Part shown: positions 35,515 to 45,465 of the stretch, piece by piece
Layout of the letters: each line of letters starts with the position of its first letter
Position numbering within the stretch: the stretch's first letter is position 1
Assembly (NCBI GenBank): GCA_019359415.1
Contig: JAHHHH010000016.1
Span: forward strand, 1-64,000
DNA from: Iphinoe sp. HA4291-MV1
GTDB taxonomy: Bacteria; Cyanobacteriota; Cyanobacteriia; Cyanobacteriales; Nostocaceae
DNA length: 64,000 nt
Reading direction: 5' to 3'
Notes under the pieces: model-generated
Told to the model about the DNA's origin: nothing
What the model saw: the letters and a program-made list of their open reading frames with translations, nothing else
Database searches by the model: none
Program-made: the position numbers and the translations under genes

Positions 35515-36969
35515 ATGGCGTCCATCCGCAAGTTGCACACACAGCTAATTAAGAAAGAACGCTCTGCCGTTGAAATTACTCAAGAAATTCTAGACCACAT
35601 TCAAGCAATAGAGCCAAAATTGCACAGTTTTTTATGCGTGACTGCTGAACGAGCACAAGAGCAAGCGCAGCAAGTGGATGCTAAAATCGCCGCTGGGGAA
35701 GAAATCGGCATACTAGCAGGGATTCCGATTGGGATCAAAGATAATATGTGCACCAAGGGAATTCCCACTACCTGCGCCTCTCGAATTCTGGAAAATTTCA
35801 TACCGCCTTATGAATCAACTGTCACCCAAAAACTGGCAGATGCTGGTGCGGTGATGGTAGGTAAAACCAATTTGGATGAGTTTGCAATGGGAGGTTCTAC
35901 AGAAAACTCTGCTTTCAAACTCACCGCCAACCCTTGGGACTTGTCGCGGGTTCCAGGAGGTTCTTCTGGTGGTTCAGCAGCAGCAGTCGCAGCAGGAGAA
36001 TGTGTTGTCTCTCTGGGTTCTGATACTGGTGGTTCGATTAGACAACCAGCTTCTTTTTGTGGTGTTGTGGGAATGAAACCAACTTATGGACTCGTTTCTC
36101 GCTATGGCTTGGTGGCTTTTGCGTCCTCTTTAGATCAAATCGGACCATTTGCACGCACAGTAGAAGATGCAGCGATATTATTGAACGCGATCGCAGGTTA
36201 TGATCCCAAAGACTCCACCAGTCTGAAAGTCGAAATTCCTGACTACACCGCCAACTTAAAACCAGAGCTCAGTCAAGGAAAGCTAAAAATTGGTATCATT
36301 AAAGAAACTTTTGGTCAAGGTTTGGACTCACAAGTCGAAGAAGCAATTCATAAGGCGATTGAACAATTAAAAGAGTTAGGAGCCGAAATTCAAGAAATCT
36401 CTTGTCCTCGGTTCCGCTATGGCGTACCAAGCTATTATATTATTGCTCCATCTGAAGCATCAGCAAACTTAGCTCGCTACGATGGTGTTAAGTATGGCTA
36501 CCGCGCTCCTGATGCAGATAGTTTGATGTCAATGTATGGTCGCACCCGTGCTGCTGGTTTCGGTGCAGAAGTCAAACGCCGGATTATGATTGGAACTTAC
36601 ACTCTTTCTGCTGGTTATTACGATGCTTATTATCTTAAGGCTCAAAAAGTTCGCACCCTGATTAAAGAAGACTTTGAAAAAGCTTTTGAAAAAGTTGATG
36701 TTTTAGTTTGTCCTACGGTTCCGACAACTGCGTTTAAAGCAGGAGAAAAAACCTCTGATCCTTTGAGTATGTACTTACTTGACTTGATGACGATTCCTGT
36801 AAATCTTGCTGGTTTACCGGGTTTAAGCGTGCCATGCGGTTTTGATAACGATGGCTTACCAATTGGTTTACAGCTTATCAGTAATGTACTACGAGAAGAC
36901 CAACTGTTTCAAGTCGCTTATGCTTATGAGCAATCAACGACTTGGAAAGAGCGATCGCCGCAACTATAG
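35515..36969 (+). CDS. gatA: Glutamyl-tRNA(Gln) amidotransferase subunit A
   Basis: Amidase subunit of GatCAB, which converts Glu-tRNA(Gln) to Gln-tRNA(Gln) (and Asp-tRNA(Asn) where needed), releasing ammonia from glutamine. 484 residues, typical length. The amidase-signature triad is visible: Lys in [14 protein letters not shown], and the two Ser residues in [14 protein letters not shown] and [15 protein letters not shown]. gatB and gatC are not adjacent, as usual in cyanobacteria. The downstream RodZ-like gene is convergent. Confidence 0.96.
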   Translation: MASIRKLHTQLIKKERSAVEITQEILDHIQAIEPKLHSFLCVTAERAQEQAQQVDAKIAAGEEIGILAGIPIGIKDNMCTKGIPTTCASRILENFIPPYESTVTQKLADAGAVMVGKTNLDEFAMGGSTENSAFKLTANPWDLSRVPGGSSGGSAAAVAAGECVVSLGSDTGGSIRQPASFCGVVGMKPTYGLVSRYGLVAFASSLDQIGPFARTVEDAAILLNAIAGYDPKDSTSLKVEIPDYTANLKPELSQGKLKIGIIKETFGQGLDSQVEEAIHKAIEQLKELGAEIQEISCPRFRYGVPSYYIIAPSEASANLARYDGVKYGYRAPDADSLMSMYGRTRAAGFGAEVKRRIMIGTYTLSAGYYDAYYLKAQKVRTLIKEDFEKAFEKVDVLVCPTVPTTAFKAGEKTSDPLSMYLLDLMTIPVNLAGLPGLSVPCGFDNDGLPIGLQLISNVLREDQLFQVAYAYEQSTTWKERSPQL

Positions 36970-37024
36970 TCATTAGTCACAAGTCACTAGTACTAATACA
37001 AATGACTCGTGACTAATGACTACT
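36968..37024. terminator. Inverted repeat between convergent gatA and HTH gene
   Basis: AGTCATTAGTCACAAGTCA pairs imperfectly with TGACTCGTGACTAATGACT. Being exactly between convergent stops, it may terminate both, or be a degenerate AGTCATT tandem repeat. Confidence 0.5.
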
Positions 37025-37853
37025 GACTATTGACTGTTTCTGGAGTGAATGTCACTTGCTTCACACTACCTATATTTCCTAATGGTATGGGTTGCTTTTT
37101 ATTAGTAGAAATTAATACCGCACCAGCATTACCAGAACGAATCATCAATTCTTTTTTTGCTGTCCAAATTTTTTTATCTCCCTTGTTTAACTCCCCTTCA
37201 AATTCTGTTTTGCCATCCACTTTCACTCGCAGCCATGACTTGTCTTGAAGCTCAAGAGTTACTTCGACAGGAGAAGCCGTCTGTGCTGTAGGAGATGCAG
37301 TTGGGGTTATGACGGTTGCTGGTGAAGTAACAGGTGACTTAGCTTTTGGTTTGGAGGATGATACTAATGATGGAGCCTTAGGTGCAGATTCTGTTTTTTG
37401 TTCGGAAGCAAACGGTAACAATTTTCTTCTTTGATTAGAAGATTCAACTGAACGTTGTGGATTGAGAATATAAAACAGTCCGAAAGAAGCAGCAGCTAAT
37501 AACAGGACGTAGGGTACAGCAAGAGGTACGTATATGCTTGATTTTTTATCTAACACCTGATTATCATTCTCGGGTTCTTGAGGAGGAGAACAAATATTTG
37601 CAACAGTTTTTGCTAGAGTAGCACCATCCAGTCCCATAGCATCTCCGTAGTGACGAATGAACCCTTTGACATAAATAGGCTCGGGTAATTCTTCAAATCT
37701 TCCTTCTTCCATAGCTTGTAAGAAAGCTAATCGAATACGTGTGTAAGCTGCTAGCTCTTCTAAACGTATCGATTTTTCTTCTCGTACTTGTCTCAGATGT
37801 GCAACTATTTCCATTAGTTGCTCCTCTTGATCCTTATTTAACAGCTTCACCAT
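37020..37853 (-). CDS. RodZ-like HTH membrane protein with DUF4115-type C-terminus
   Basis: A 277-residue protein with an N-terminal HTH_25-like domain (LRQVREEKSIRLEELAAYTRI, then MEEGRFEELPEPIYVKGFIR). One membrane helix (VPYVLLLAAASFGLFYIL) is near residue 120, a Ser/Thr/Pro-rich linker follows, and a C-terminal beta domain (VEVTLELQDKSWLRVKVDG) ends it. This is the RodZ architecture, in which cytoplasmic HTH and outer domains link MreB to cell shape. The cyanobacterial role is not firmly known. Another protein with the same HTH is at 39421. Confidence 0.8.
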   Translation of the reverse strand: MVKLLNKDQEEQLMEIVAHLRQVREEKSIRLEELAAYTRIRLAFLQAMEEGRFEELPEPIYVKGFIRHYGDAMGLDGATLAKTVANICSPPQEPENDNQVLDKKSSIYVPLAVPYVLLLAAASFGLFYILNPQRSVESSNQRRKLLPFASEQKTESAPKAPSLVSSSKPKAKSPVTSPATVITPTASPTAQTASPVEVTLELQDKSWLRVKVDGKTEFEGELNKGDKKIWTAKKELMIRSGNAGAVLISTNKKQPIPLGNIGSVKQVTFTPETVNSQ

Positions 37854-38030
37854 CTTCTCCTCTTTTGTTGATAACGTTTTATTCTTCTAAATGAAACCAC
37901 TTAAATTAATGTACAAAAAGTTACTTATTTACTTATGTTATTTTAAATCACTTTTTGATAATTTATTCATATTTTTATCAAGATAAAACGGCTTTGTTAG
38001 GCTAATAATACTGTATTTATAAATACTTAC

Positions 38031-38915
38031 ATGAGAACAAACAAGCTGCAACATCCAATCCAATTACTGTTCACATTATTAATTTGGGTAGGAGTCGTTG
38101 TAGCCATAGCCTATTTTGCTGTATGTATATTTCTTTATTTCCAACAAACACGGTTCCTTTTTTTTCCTTCTCCCGTGATTGAAACGACACCAAAGTTCTT
38201 GAACTTAAGTTACAAAGATATTTGGTTACCTGTGTCAGCTAAATTAAGCAAGGTGGAACATATTCATGGTTGGTGGATAGGAGCAAACCAACTGAATGCC
38301 AAAGTTTTGCTATACCTGCATGGCAATGGTATCAACATTGGTGCAAATGTCGCTCGTGCACGTCGGTTTCATCAACTAGGGTTTTCAGTGTTATTGATTG
38401 ATTACCGTGGTTATGGTCTTAGTGAGGGTCGCTTTCCCAATGAATCGCGGGTTTATCAAGATGCAGCTACAGCTTGGAATTACCTAGTCTACCAGCAACA
38501 GATTCCACCCAACAAAATTTATATTTACGGACATTCACTGGGAGGTGCGGTAGCAATTGATTTGGCAGTGAAAAATCCAAACGCTGCTGGCTTAATTGTA
38601 GAAAGCTCTTTTACCTCGATCCGGAAAGTCATCGCTTACAGGAACAATTTTTGGATGTTTCCTGTCAATTTGATCTTGACGCAGCGCTTTGATTCGATTA
38701 GGAGGGTGCCAAATTTAAAAATGCCCGTTTTGTTTATTCACGGTACTGATGATGTCGTAGTACCTGCTTTCATGAGCCAAGACTTGTATGCTGCTGCTCC
38801 TGAACCAAAAAAATTGGTTCTTGTTCCTGGTGGAGGACATAACGATATAGCAGAAGTTGCTTCTTCCGTATATCTACAAGCAGTGCAGTCTTTTGTCATT
38901 CTTGCTGAGTCTTGA
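38031..38915 (+). CDS. Membrane-anchored alpha/beta hydrolase
   Basis: A 294-residue serine hydrolase of the BEM46/ABHD type. The N-terminal membrane anchor is LLIWVGVVVAIAYFAVCIFL. The oxyanion-region motif is LYLHGNG, the nucleophile elbow GHSLGG, with Asp in FIHGTDDVVVP and His in GGGHND completing the triad. The lipid or ester substrate is unknown. It is separated from the divergent HTH gene by 177 AT-rich bases holding both promoters. Confidence 0.87.
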   Translation: MRTNKLQHPIQLLFTLLIWVGVVVAIAYFAVCIFLYFQQTRFLFFPSPVIETTPKFLNLSYKDIWLPVSAKLSKVEHIHGWWIGANQLNAKVLLYLHGNGINIGANVARARRFHQLGFSVLLIDYRGYGLSEGRFPNESRVYQDAATAWNYLVYQQQIPPNKIYIYGHSLGGAVAIDLAVKNPNAAGLIVESSFTSIRKVIAYRNNFWMFPVNLILTQRFDSIRRVPNLKMPVLFIHGTDDVVVPAFMSQDLYAAAPEPKKLVLVPGGGHNDIAEVASSVYLQAVQSFVILAES

Positions 38916-39420
38916 GTTCCTAGCTGTGGAGTAAGCTGTTACGTCTACAAGTTGCACTATGGAGATTGAGAAAGTGAGGAAGTGAGTTTAACACTAATTA
39001 AGATTAGCAAAAATCAAAAAAAGATTCTCAATTTTGAATTTTGAGAGAAGTTGGAGCGGAGAGCAGCGCCTTGCGGAGAGTGCCCGTAGGGCACGCTGCG
39101 CGAAGGTGATGCGTGAATTTTGAATTCCCCTGTAAGCGGCTCCGCTAACGCGCAGCGTCTCCGACAGGAAAAGGGGATTGACCTCTACAATGAATGAAAA
39201 TGAGGTTACTATGTCATGCCAACATTAAGATGTCAAAAGTTCTTTTCTTCTTTGCATCAAACTTCTAGATAAGAACGACATAATCCAAGTAGCTCAACCT
39301 TTTTTATTTTTCTTAAATTCAGAAAAAATAACTACGTAACAATCCGGAAAAGTCAATAAACTATAGAAGAGATTATACAGGTATAACTTCCCTTTGCTTA
39401 ATTGGTGGAGGCTCCCTAAA
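38916..39420. other. Intergenic region with dispersed GC-rich palindromes
   Basis: About 500 bases without a gene. A dispersed repeat block lies at 39055-39170 (ccttgcggagagtgcccgta; gcggctccgctaacgcgcag). AT-rich sequence before 39400 probably holds the promoter of the next gene. Confidence 0.55.
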
Positions 39421-40527
39421 ATGGCTACTACATCTGTATATTTGTTAAAAATTCTCGATAATTCAAGTATTGAAATCTCTCAAGATGAATTGCGGACGCT
39501 TTTAGGTGAAATAGAAGCTGAACTTCATCGGAGTAAAGTCTATCGTCGTGCTGTAGCAATATTGCAAAAGTTGCTAGGTTCTTCAACTGAGCAAGCTAAT
39601 GTTTTGTTTAAAGCAGTAGGTAGAGAAGCGATTGGTTTAGTATTTCGCCAGTTTGTGCAGCAGTATCAAAAAGTTGAAGAAAATCAGCAGCAGGAAGATA
39701 GTACGAGTCAAATAGCAACTACTGAAAAGACAAATTCTGCTCATGATTCATCACATGATTTATCACAACACTTAACAAGTGTTGTTGAGCAAAAAACGAC
39801 TATTGAGGAGACTAATAGTAAAGCTAATTTACCATCAGAATCTCAGGTAGAAAGTCATACAGCAAATGATTCTGCAAGAACCAAACAAGACCGTTCCAAA
39901 ACGAAAACATCAATTGGGTGGCTTAATCCTGGTAAAAAACGGAAACAAGCTGAATTAGCCAAGCAAATGGCAGCCGAACAGCGTGTAGAAACTCTGCGTC
40001 AAATCGGTCAACAACTAAAGCAAGCTCGTGAGTCCCAAGGTCTTTCTCTTGGTCAACTTCACGTTTATACTCACGTACCCCTTCATCATATGGAGGCATT
40101 GGAAAAGGGCAATTGGGAGCTATTACCAGAAGATGTGTATGTTCGTGGTTTTATCCGTGTCATGGCTAATGCTCTTGGATTAAATGGCACAAATTTAGCT
40201 GCTTCCTTACCTGCACCAGAGCCAGTCAAAGCAATTTTACCTGCTAGGTATCAGTATAAAAGCCATTTTGGATTAGGAATATCGCTGCATCCAGTGCATT
40301 TGTATTTAGGTTATGCAGCTCTTGTTGCTGGCTCAGTAGGAGGATTGTCAATCATGGCATCTCAGCAAGCAAATGCGGACAGAGCGATCAACAAAGATGC
40401 AGCGACTCAACCTTCTTCATCATTCACTCACTCATTGCAGGAAACAAAGCCAATTTCTCAACCAGGTTTATCTAGTAGTGCTAGTGTCACTGTTGGATCT
40501 GATATTGCTCCACCAGAAGCTCTTTAA
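39421..40527 (+). CDS. RodZ-like HTH domain membrane protein
   Basis: Start set at ATG 39421 because GGAGG lies nine bases upstream (368 residues); the frame opens a few codons earlier. The N-terminal 90 residues are helical (LRTLLGEIEAELHRSKVYRR) and of unknown function. A charged, low-complexity linker follows, then an HTH_25-like domain (IGQQLKQARESQGLSLGQL; WELLPEDVYVRGFIRVMANA) and a single membrane helix (YLGYAALVAGSVGGLSIMA). The HTH is like that of the 37020 protein, but the C-terminal DUF4115 domain is missing. Role unknown. Confidence 0.75.
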   Translation: MATTSVYLLKILDNSSIEISQDELRTLLGEIEAELHRSKVYRRAVAILQKLLGSSTEQANVLFKAVGREAIGLVFRQFVQQYQKVEENQQQEDSTSQIATTEKTNSAHDSSHDLSQHLTSVVEQKTTIEETNSKANLPSESQVESHTANDSARTKQDRSKTKTSIGWLNPGKKRKQAELAKQMAAEQRVETLRQIGQQLKQARESQGLSLGQLHVYTHVPLHHMEALEKGNWELLPEDVYVRGFIRVMANALGLNGTNLAASLPAPEPVKAILPARYQYKSHFGLGISLHPVHLYLGYAALVAGSVGGLSIMASQQANADRAINKDAATQPSSSFTHSLQETKPISQPGLSSSASVTVGSDIAPPEAL

Positions 40528-40851
40528 GAGTGAGGGGTTCCCCCCGTTGTGGCGACTGCGGGGGGTTCCCCCCGTTGTAGCACAAGCGCGTTGTGTTATG
40601 CCGTAGGAATCGCGCACCTTGAATTGTTGACGGTGCGTTGTGCTGCGCGACAACACACCCTACATTTAAATTTCTTAACATAGCTTGAAATATTAGCGCC
40701 GACTTACTTATATCTTCAGGTTGTACACGGTAAAATTGATAAATGATGTTATTACTGCCTTGATAATGGATAACATGAAACCTGTGTAAGGGAACCTGAA
40801 TTGTTTCACCTCAGACTATGAGTTTATGAGCGATGAGGTGCAAGATTTGAG
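40528..40851. repeat. Dispersed repeat cluster before the kinase gene
   Basis: Two copies of GGGGTTCCCCCCGTTGT (about 40534 and 40560) and a GTGCGTTGTGCTGCGCGACA palindrome at about 40631 fill most of this gap. No gene is seen. A related ggggggaacccccgc string appears inside the group II intron reverse transcriptase gene near 47897. Confidence 0.7.
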
Positions 40852-42210
40852 ATGATTTGCTGCCTAAATCCCGAATGCTCTCATCCCCTAAATTCACAAG
40901 GCACAAACTTCTGTGGAAATTGCGGGGCAGAGTTGATTTCGTTACTCAGGGGTCGTTACCGCATTATCAAACCATTAGGAGGCGGTGGGTTTGCTCGTAC
41001 TTACCTTGCTGAAGATGCGGATAAGCTTGATGAAAAATGCGTTGTCAAGCAACTAGCACCACAAGTTCAAGGAAGTTGGTCACGCCAGAAGGCGATCGAG
41101 TTATTTCAGCAAGAAGCAAAACGTCTACAACATTTAGGCGAACATCCCCAAATTCCCACCCTGTATGCCTATTTTAAGGAAGATAATTACCTGTATTTGG
41201 TGCAGCAGTTTATCGAAGGGAACGATCTGTTGCAGGAGTTAAGACAGCAGGGTGTGTTTGATGAAGCAAAGATTCAAGAATTCTTGCAAGATTTGTTACC
41301 TGTTCTGGTAGCGGTACATCAGCAGCAGGTGATTCATCGAGATATTAAGCCAGAAAATATCCTTCGCCGTAAAAGTGATGGTAGGTTCGTCGTCATTGAT
41401 TTTGGGGTGTCAAAGCTAAAGACTGGAACAGTTAACGCGAAACCAGGAACGAGTATTGGTTCATTTGGTTATGCACCATTTGAGCAAATGTATTCGGGTG
41501 AAGCTTATCCTGCTAGTGACCTCTATAGCTTGGGAGCAACAACTTTTCATCTGTTGACTGGTGTTTCGCCTTGGGAGATATGGATGAAACAGGGCTATAG
41601 CTGGACTTCTACCTGGCGACAGTATTTAATACAACCGATCGCTCAGGAATTAGGGCTGATTATTGATAAGTTGCTGCAAGAGAACTATAAACTGCGTTAT
41701 CTCTCAGCAGAGGCTGTTTTACAAGACTTGTCTTCTGGGTTACCACCACAGTCTACTCCACTGCATACAATACTCTCGCCTCTTCAACCAGAAACACTAA
41801 CGCTACAAATTCCACAGCAACCACCACAATATTCAGCACAGTTTTTTAGAGAGAAATTATTGCCTTGGGCAGTTATAACAGGCTCCGGGAGTTCGTTTCT
41901 GGCGATCGTCCTTCTGTGTTCTGTCGGAACTATTTGGATTAGCTCTGGTTTATGGCTGCTTATCTTAGTAGGATTAATTTTTGCCCAGCCTTGCTCCATT
42001 TTTGAAAAGACTTATTTGTTTATCGTTGCCGGAATTACGACATCATTTATTGTATTGATCTACAAGAAATTATACATCGTTAATTTTCTAAAAGCAGATG
42101 TCAATGGATTTCTGGTTCTAATCTTGCTAGTCATTCTTGCTGGATCGCTGACTTTTACTATCTTAATTATTTCCCAAATATTGAACAGATTGATTTCTAA
42201 ATATTTCTAA
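40852..42210 (+). CDS. Serine/threonine protein kinase with zinc-ribbon start and membrane tail
   Basis: A 452-residue eukaryotic-type kinase. Four cysteines at the start (CLNPECSHPL then FCGNCGAEL) form a probable zinc ribbon. Kinase motifs are GGGGFARTYLAED (P-loop), VVKQL (Lys), HRDIKPEN (catalytic Asp), DFGVSK and the activation/APE-like GYAPFEQ. After about residue 335, three or four hydrophobic helices anchor it. The next gene, 41 bases downstream on the same strand, encodes a membrane-anchored ligand-binding-like protein. The two may form a sensing pair, which is inference from position. Confidence 0.88.
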   Translation: MICCLNPECSHPLNSQGTNFCGNCGAELISLLRGRYRIIKPLGGGGFARTYLAEDADKLDEKCVVKQLAPQVQGSWSRQKAIELFQQEAKRLQHLGEHPQIPTLYAYFKEDNYLYLVQQFIEGNDLLQELRQQGVFDEAKIQEFLQDLLPVLVAVHQQQVIHRDIKPENILRRKSDGRFVVIDFGVSKLKTGTVNAKPGTSIGSFGYAPFEQMYSGEAYPASDLYSLGATTFHLLTGVSPWEIWMKQGYSWTSTWRQYLIQPIAQELGLIIDKLLQENYKLRYLSAEAVLQDLSSGLPPQSTPLHTILSPLQPETLTLQIPQQPPQYSAQFFREKLLPWAVITGSGSSFLAIVLLCSVGTIWISSGLWLLILVGLIFAQPCSIFEKTYLFIVAGITTSFIVLIYKKLYIVNFLKADVNGFLVLILLVILAGSLTFTILIISQILNRLISKYF

Positions 42211-42251
42211 TTTATTATAGATAATTTTTGTTTAATTGAGGTCACTTTTAT

Positions 42252-43688
42252 ATGAAAAATAACACAGAAAATATTCGGCTTATTCTTTCTTTGGGGCTAG
42301 CTGGATTACTAGTAGCAGGTATTTTATGGTTATTAGGTAAAGTGATTCGCCCAGAGAAAGAGTATTCTGGGCAATTTCAACAAAATAATGCTTCAATTGC
42401 TCCATCTGCTCCATCCTATATAAATTCGCCTTTAAAAAACAGGATGAGTTTAGGTGAGAAAATTTTTGTGAGAGAAGGAAGACCCTCTGAAAAAGAAGCT
42501 GGAAGTAAGGCATTTGAAGCTGGTGATTTTAGAACTGCTGTTAATAAATTCCAATTATCCCTCCAAGCCAAGCGTAATGATCCTGAGACATTAATTTATT
42601 TGAATAATGCCAAAAATGGTCAATCGCAATCCTTAAAGATTGCTGTCATTGTACCGATTGGTATTTCCTTGAATGAAGCAGAAGAGACTTTACGCGGAGT
42701 TGCCCAAGCTCAAGATGAAGTAAATAGCAGTGGAGGAATTAATGGGTTTCTGTTGCAACTTCAGATTATTAGTGTTGATAACTTTGAGATTATCAAACAG
42801 CTAAATACCCAATTGATTAATGACCCTAGTATTGTAGCTGTTGTCGGGTTTAGTCGCGATCCCTCAATTTATGACAAAGGTGGTTTGGTTATGGTTTCAC
42901 CAGTCAATCCAATAAAGTCATCTAAACCGACAAAATACGTCTTTTACGCTACTCCAACCTCTGATGTTTTCAGTGATGCGATCGCTCGCTATATCGTTCA
43001 AAAAGCTCGCCTCACCAATATTGCTATTTGTAGTGATTCTACATTTATAATTAATCAGGAAAAAATAAGTCAGATAATTGTACAACAATACACTGATTCC
43101 ATCAAAAAATATGGAGGTAAAGTTACCAGTACAGGTTGTGATTTGGGGTCTGGGAATTTTCAGCCCAGTGCTTTTCTCAGTCAAGCCATCAGCGATGGAG
43201 CAGAAGGTTTGCTATTCATTCCTAGACCAGATAAACTCAATTCAGCGATTGAAGTGGCACGAGAGAATAAAGGTAGACTGCCGTTGTTTGGATTTCCAGG
43301 GATGTACACAGAAAGAACTTTAAAGTATGGGCAAGCGGATGTCAAAGGAATGGTACTGGCTGTATCTTGGCATAATAATGCTGTTGGAAACAAATCTTTT
43401 ACTCAAAAAGCAGTTCAGCTTTGGGGTGGAGAAGTGAGTCCGCGAACTGCGACAGCATATGATGCACTTCAAACAATTATCGCTGGCTTGAAAGAAGGTA
43501 ACACCCGTGAGGGGTTACAAAAGGCTCTGTCTAATCCCAATTTCTCAGCTTCAGGAGCAACGGGAAAGATTCAGTTTTCGCAAACAGGCGATCGCAAAGG
43601 TGGAGTTTTTCTAGTCAAAGTGGAGCCTTGCGATCCAAGTCAGTCTTGTGATTCTAGTACTGGCTATCGTTTTAAACTTGTGCAATAG
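42252..43688 (+). CDS. Membrane-anchored type I periplasmic-binding-like protein with TPR-like segment
   Basis: A 478-residue protein. One N-terminal membrane helix (ILSLGLAGLLVAGILWLLG) is followed by a short TPR-like segment (SKAFEAGDFRTAVNKFQLSL). A LivJ-type extracellular ligand-binding domain comes next, from LKIAVIVPIGISL to the end (AQDEVNSSGGINGF, VAVVGFSRDPS, ATAYDALQTIIAGL). No permease or ATPase genes accompany it, so it is unlikely to serve transport here. It follows the kinase gene by 41 bases, suggesting co-transcription and a receptor role. The ligand is unknown; amino acids or amides are typical of the family. Confidence 0.8.
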   Translation: MKNNTENIRLILSLGLAGLLVAGILWLLGKVIRPEKEYSGQFQQNNASIAPSAPSYINSPLKNRMSLGEKIFVREGRPSEKEAGSKAFEAGDFRTAVNKFQLSLQAKRNDPETLIYLNNAKNGQSQSLKIAVIVPIGISLNEAEETLRGVAQAQDEVNSSGGINGFLLQLQIISVDNFEIIKQLNTQLINDPSIVAVVGFSRDPSIYDKGGLVMVSPVNPIKSSKPTKYVFYATPTSDVFSDAIARYIVQKARLTNIAICSDSTFIINQEKISQIIVQQYTDSIKKYGGKVTSTGCDLGSGNFQPSAFLSQAISDGAEGLLFIPRPDKLNSAIEVARENKGRLPLFGFPGMYTERTLKYGQADVKGMVLAVSWHNNAVGNKSFTQKAVQLWGGEVSPRTATAYDALQTIIAGLKEGNTREGLQKALSNPNFSASGATGKIQFSQTGDRKGGVFLVKVEPCDPSQSCDSSTGYRFKLVQ

Positions 43689-43713
43689 AACTACAAGAGT
43701 GCTGAGTAATTGG

Positions 43714-44397
43714 TCAATAACCTAAATAAGCCACATCTTCTTGTACCGACGAGTTCAGTAGTGTCCACAGTTGTAAATCAGTGAAATCTGGAATTGTCAT
43801 AAACGCTCCAAGTGACTGGAGAACTTTCGGATCATGAGTGGTTGTAACACCGATAGTGTGAATTCCAGCACCAACAGCAGAACGAATTCCAGACGGAGAA
43901 TCTTCTAACGCTATTGCTTTTTCTGCTGTGATACCTAACCTGTTTAGGGCAACTTGGTAAGGTGCAGGATCTGGTTTACCGGCTATCCCATTCTCTGGCA
44001 TGACAACTATATCAAAGACTTCTTTTATTTCCAAAACTTCTAGCATAAATTGGACATTTAATCTGGGAGCGTTGGTGACTAAAGCACTTTTAAATTGATA
44101 CGTATTTGTCCATTTGATAAGTTCTGAGAATCCGCTTAAAGGCTTAAGAGTAGTCTTGGCTTTTTGGCGGAAAAGAGCCTCTTTGTCATCTGCAAACTTT
44201 GCACCTTCTTCTGGTGATAATTGTGGCAATAGGTCTTCTATAATTTGTGGATTTGTCCGCCCGCTAAGTCGGGACTGATAAAATGGTTCATCAATGTCCA
44301 TGCCGTAGCCTATCAGCATTTCTCGCCAAGCTTGGTAGTGTATGGGGTCAGTGTTGGCGATCGTTCCATCTAGATCAAAGAGAATTGCTGCTAGCAT
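43714..44397 (-). CDS. HAD-family phosphatase, beta-phosphoglucomutase-like
   Basis: Start set at MLAAILFDLDGTIANTD (44397), giving 227 residues; 41 more codons are open upstream but lack family similarity. Motif I is DLDGT (nucleophile Asp), motif II is the ALVTNAP Thr, the Lys is in GIAGKPDPAPY, and motif IV is ALEDSPSGIRSA. The DPIHYQAWREML cap region resembles beta-phosphoglucomutases and sugar-phosphate phosphatases. The exact substrate cannot be read from sequence. It is divergent from nagB. Confidence 0.87.
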   Translation of the reverse strand: MLAAILFDLDGTIANTDPIHYQAWREMLIGYGMDIDEPFYQSRLSGRTNPQIIEDLLPQLSPEEGAKFADDKEALFRQKAKTTLKPLSGFSELIKWTNTYQFKSALVTNAPRLNVQFMLEVLEIKEVFDIVVMPENGIAGKPDPAPYQVALNRLGITAEKAIALEDSPSGIRSAVGAGIHTIGVTTTHDPKVLQSLGAFMTIPDFTDLQLWTLLNSSVQEDVAYLGY

Positions 44398-44611
44398 GGT
44401 TTTTAAGGGTGTAAACTCTTGTAAAGTTTCTTTACATAGTTTACATTGTTTTGTTCTACTTTGTAATCCTGTCTGCATTCCTAAAAATAGGAAACTATAA
44501 TTGAGCATTCTAAATGACAACCTATGGTAGCTGATACGAGTTAAGGCAGATTGGTAACTCTGTCCTTACTCGTTTCCTTTGAGTTTGTGTGAAAATTTTC
44601 TGTATATTCTG

Positions 44612-45388
44612 ATGTCAACTGCCAAAAATTCTTTTCGCGTCGATGCTCTACAGGTACAGGTTTATAACTCTGAAGTTGAACTGGCGCAGGATGTAGCGGG
44701 AATTGCACAAAAACATCTACAGCACACCCTTGAACAAAATGATGCTGCAGCTTTATTGTTGGCGACAGGCAACTCCCAAATGAAATTTCTTGATACTTTG
44801 ATAGCTAATGGTAGTTTAGATTGGTCGCGGATTACCTGTTTCCATCTTGATGAATATTTGGGTATTTCTGCTAAGCATGGGGCTAGTTTCCGACGCTATT
44901 TGCACGAACGTGTTGAAAAGCGGGTGAACCCCAAGGAATTTCACTATATAGAAGGTGATGCTATTCAACCTTTGACAGAGTGCGATCGCTACACCAAACT
45001 CCTGCAAGCACAACCCATTGATTTATGCTGTCTTGGTGTTGGTGAAAACGGACATTTGGCTTTTAATGATCCAGCAGTAGCAGATTTTAACGATCCCCAT
45101 ATATTGAAACTTGTGAAGCTGGATATTGTAAACCGCCAACAACAAGTCAACACAGGGTATTTTTCTAGTTTGGAAAGTGTGCCACAATACGCTTTTACTG
45201 TTACCCTCCCAATGATTTGTTCGGCAAGAAAAATAATTTGTCTTGCACCAGCAAAACGCAAGGCGAAGATAGTAAAACAGATGTTGGAGGGGGATATCAC
45301 CACAGATTGTCCCGCTTCTATTCTCCGCACACAAGAGCAAGCAACGTTATTTTTAGATGTAGATTCTGCAGCTTTAGTGAATAGTTAG
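44612..45388 (+). CDS. nagB: Glucosamine-6-phosphate deaminase
   Basis: Start set at MSTAKNSFRVDALQ (44612), 258 residues, near the family length; the frame is open 11 codons further upstream. The enzyme converts glucosamine-6-phosphate to fructose-6-phosphate plus ammonia. Conserved stretches are LLLATGNSQMKF (phosphate-binding), CFHLDEYLG (catalytic Asp) and GVGENGHLAFNDP. It links amino-sugar turnover to central carbon. The last residues before the stop are followed by the 21-bp tandem array. Confidence 0.92.
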   Translation: MSTAKNSFRVDALQVQVYNSEVELAQDVAGIAQKHLQHTLEQNDAAALLLATGNSQMKFLDTLIANGSLDWSRITCFHLDEYLGISAKHGASFRRYLHERVEKRVNPKEFHYIEGDAIQPLTECDRYTKLLQAQPIDLCCLGVGENGHLAFNDPAVADFNDPHILKLVKLDIVNRQQQVNTGYFSSLESVPQYAFTVTLPMICSARKIICLAPAKRKAKIVKQMLEGDITTDCPASILRTQEQATLFLDVDSAALVNS

Positions 45389-45465
45389 GAGTCATCCCAA
45401 TACGGTTCGGTTAACGATGTGCTTTGAAGAAGAATTCAGTATTCAGCAAGTTTTGATTCAGAATC

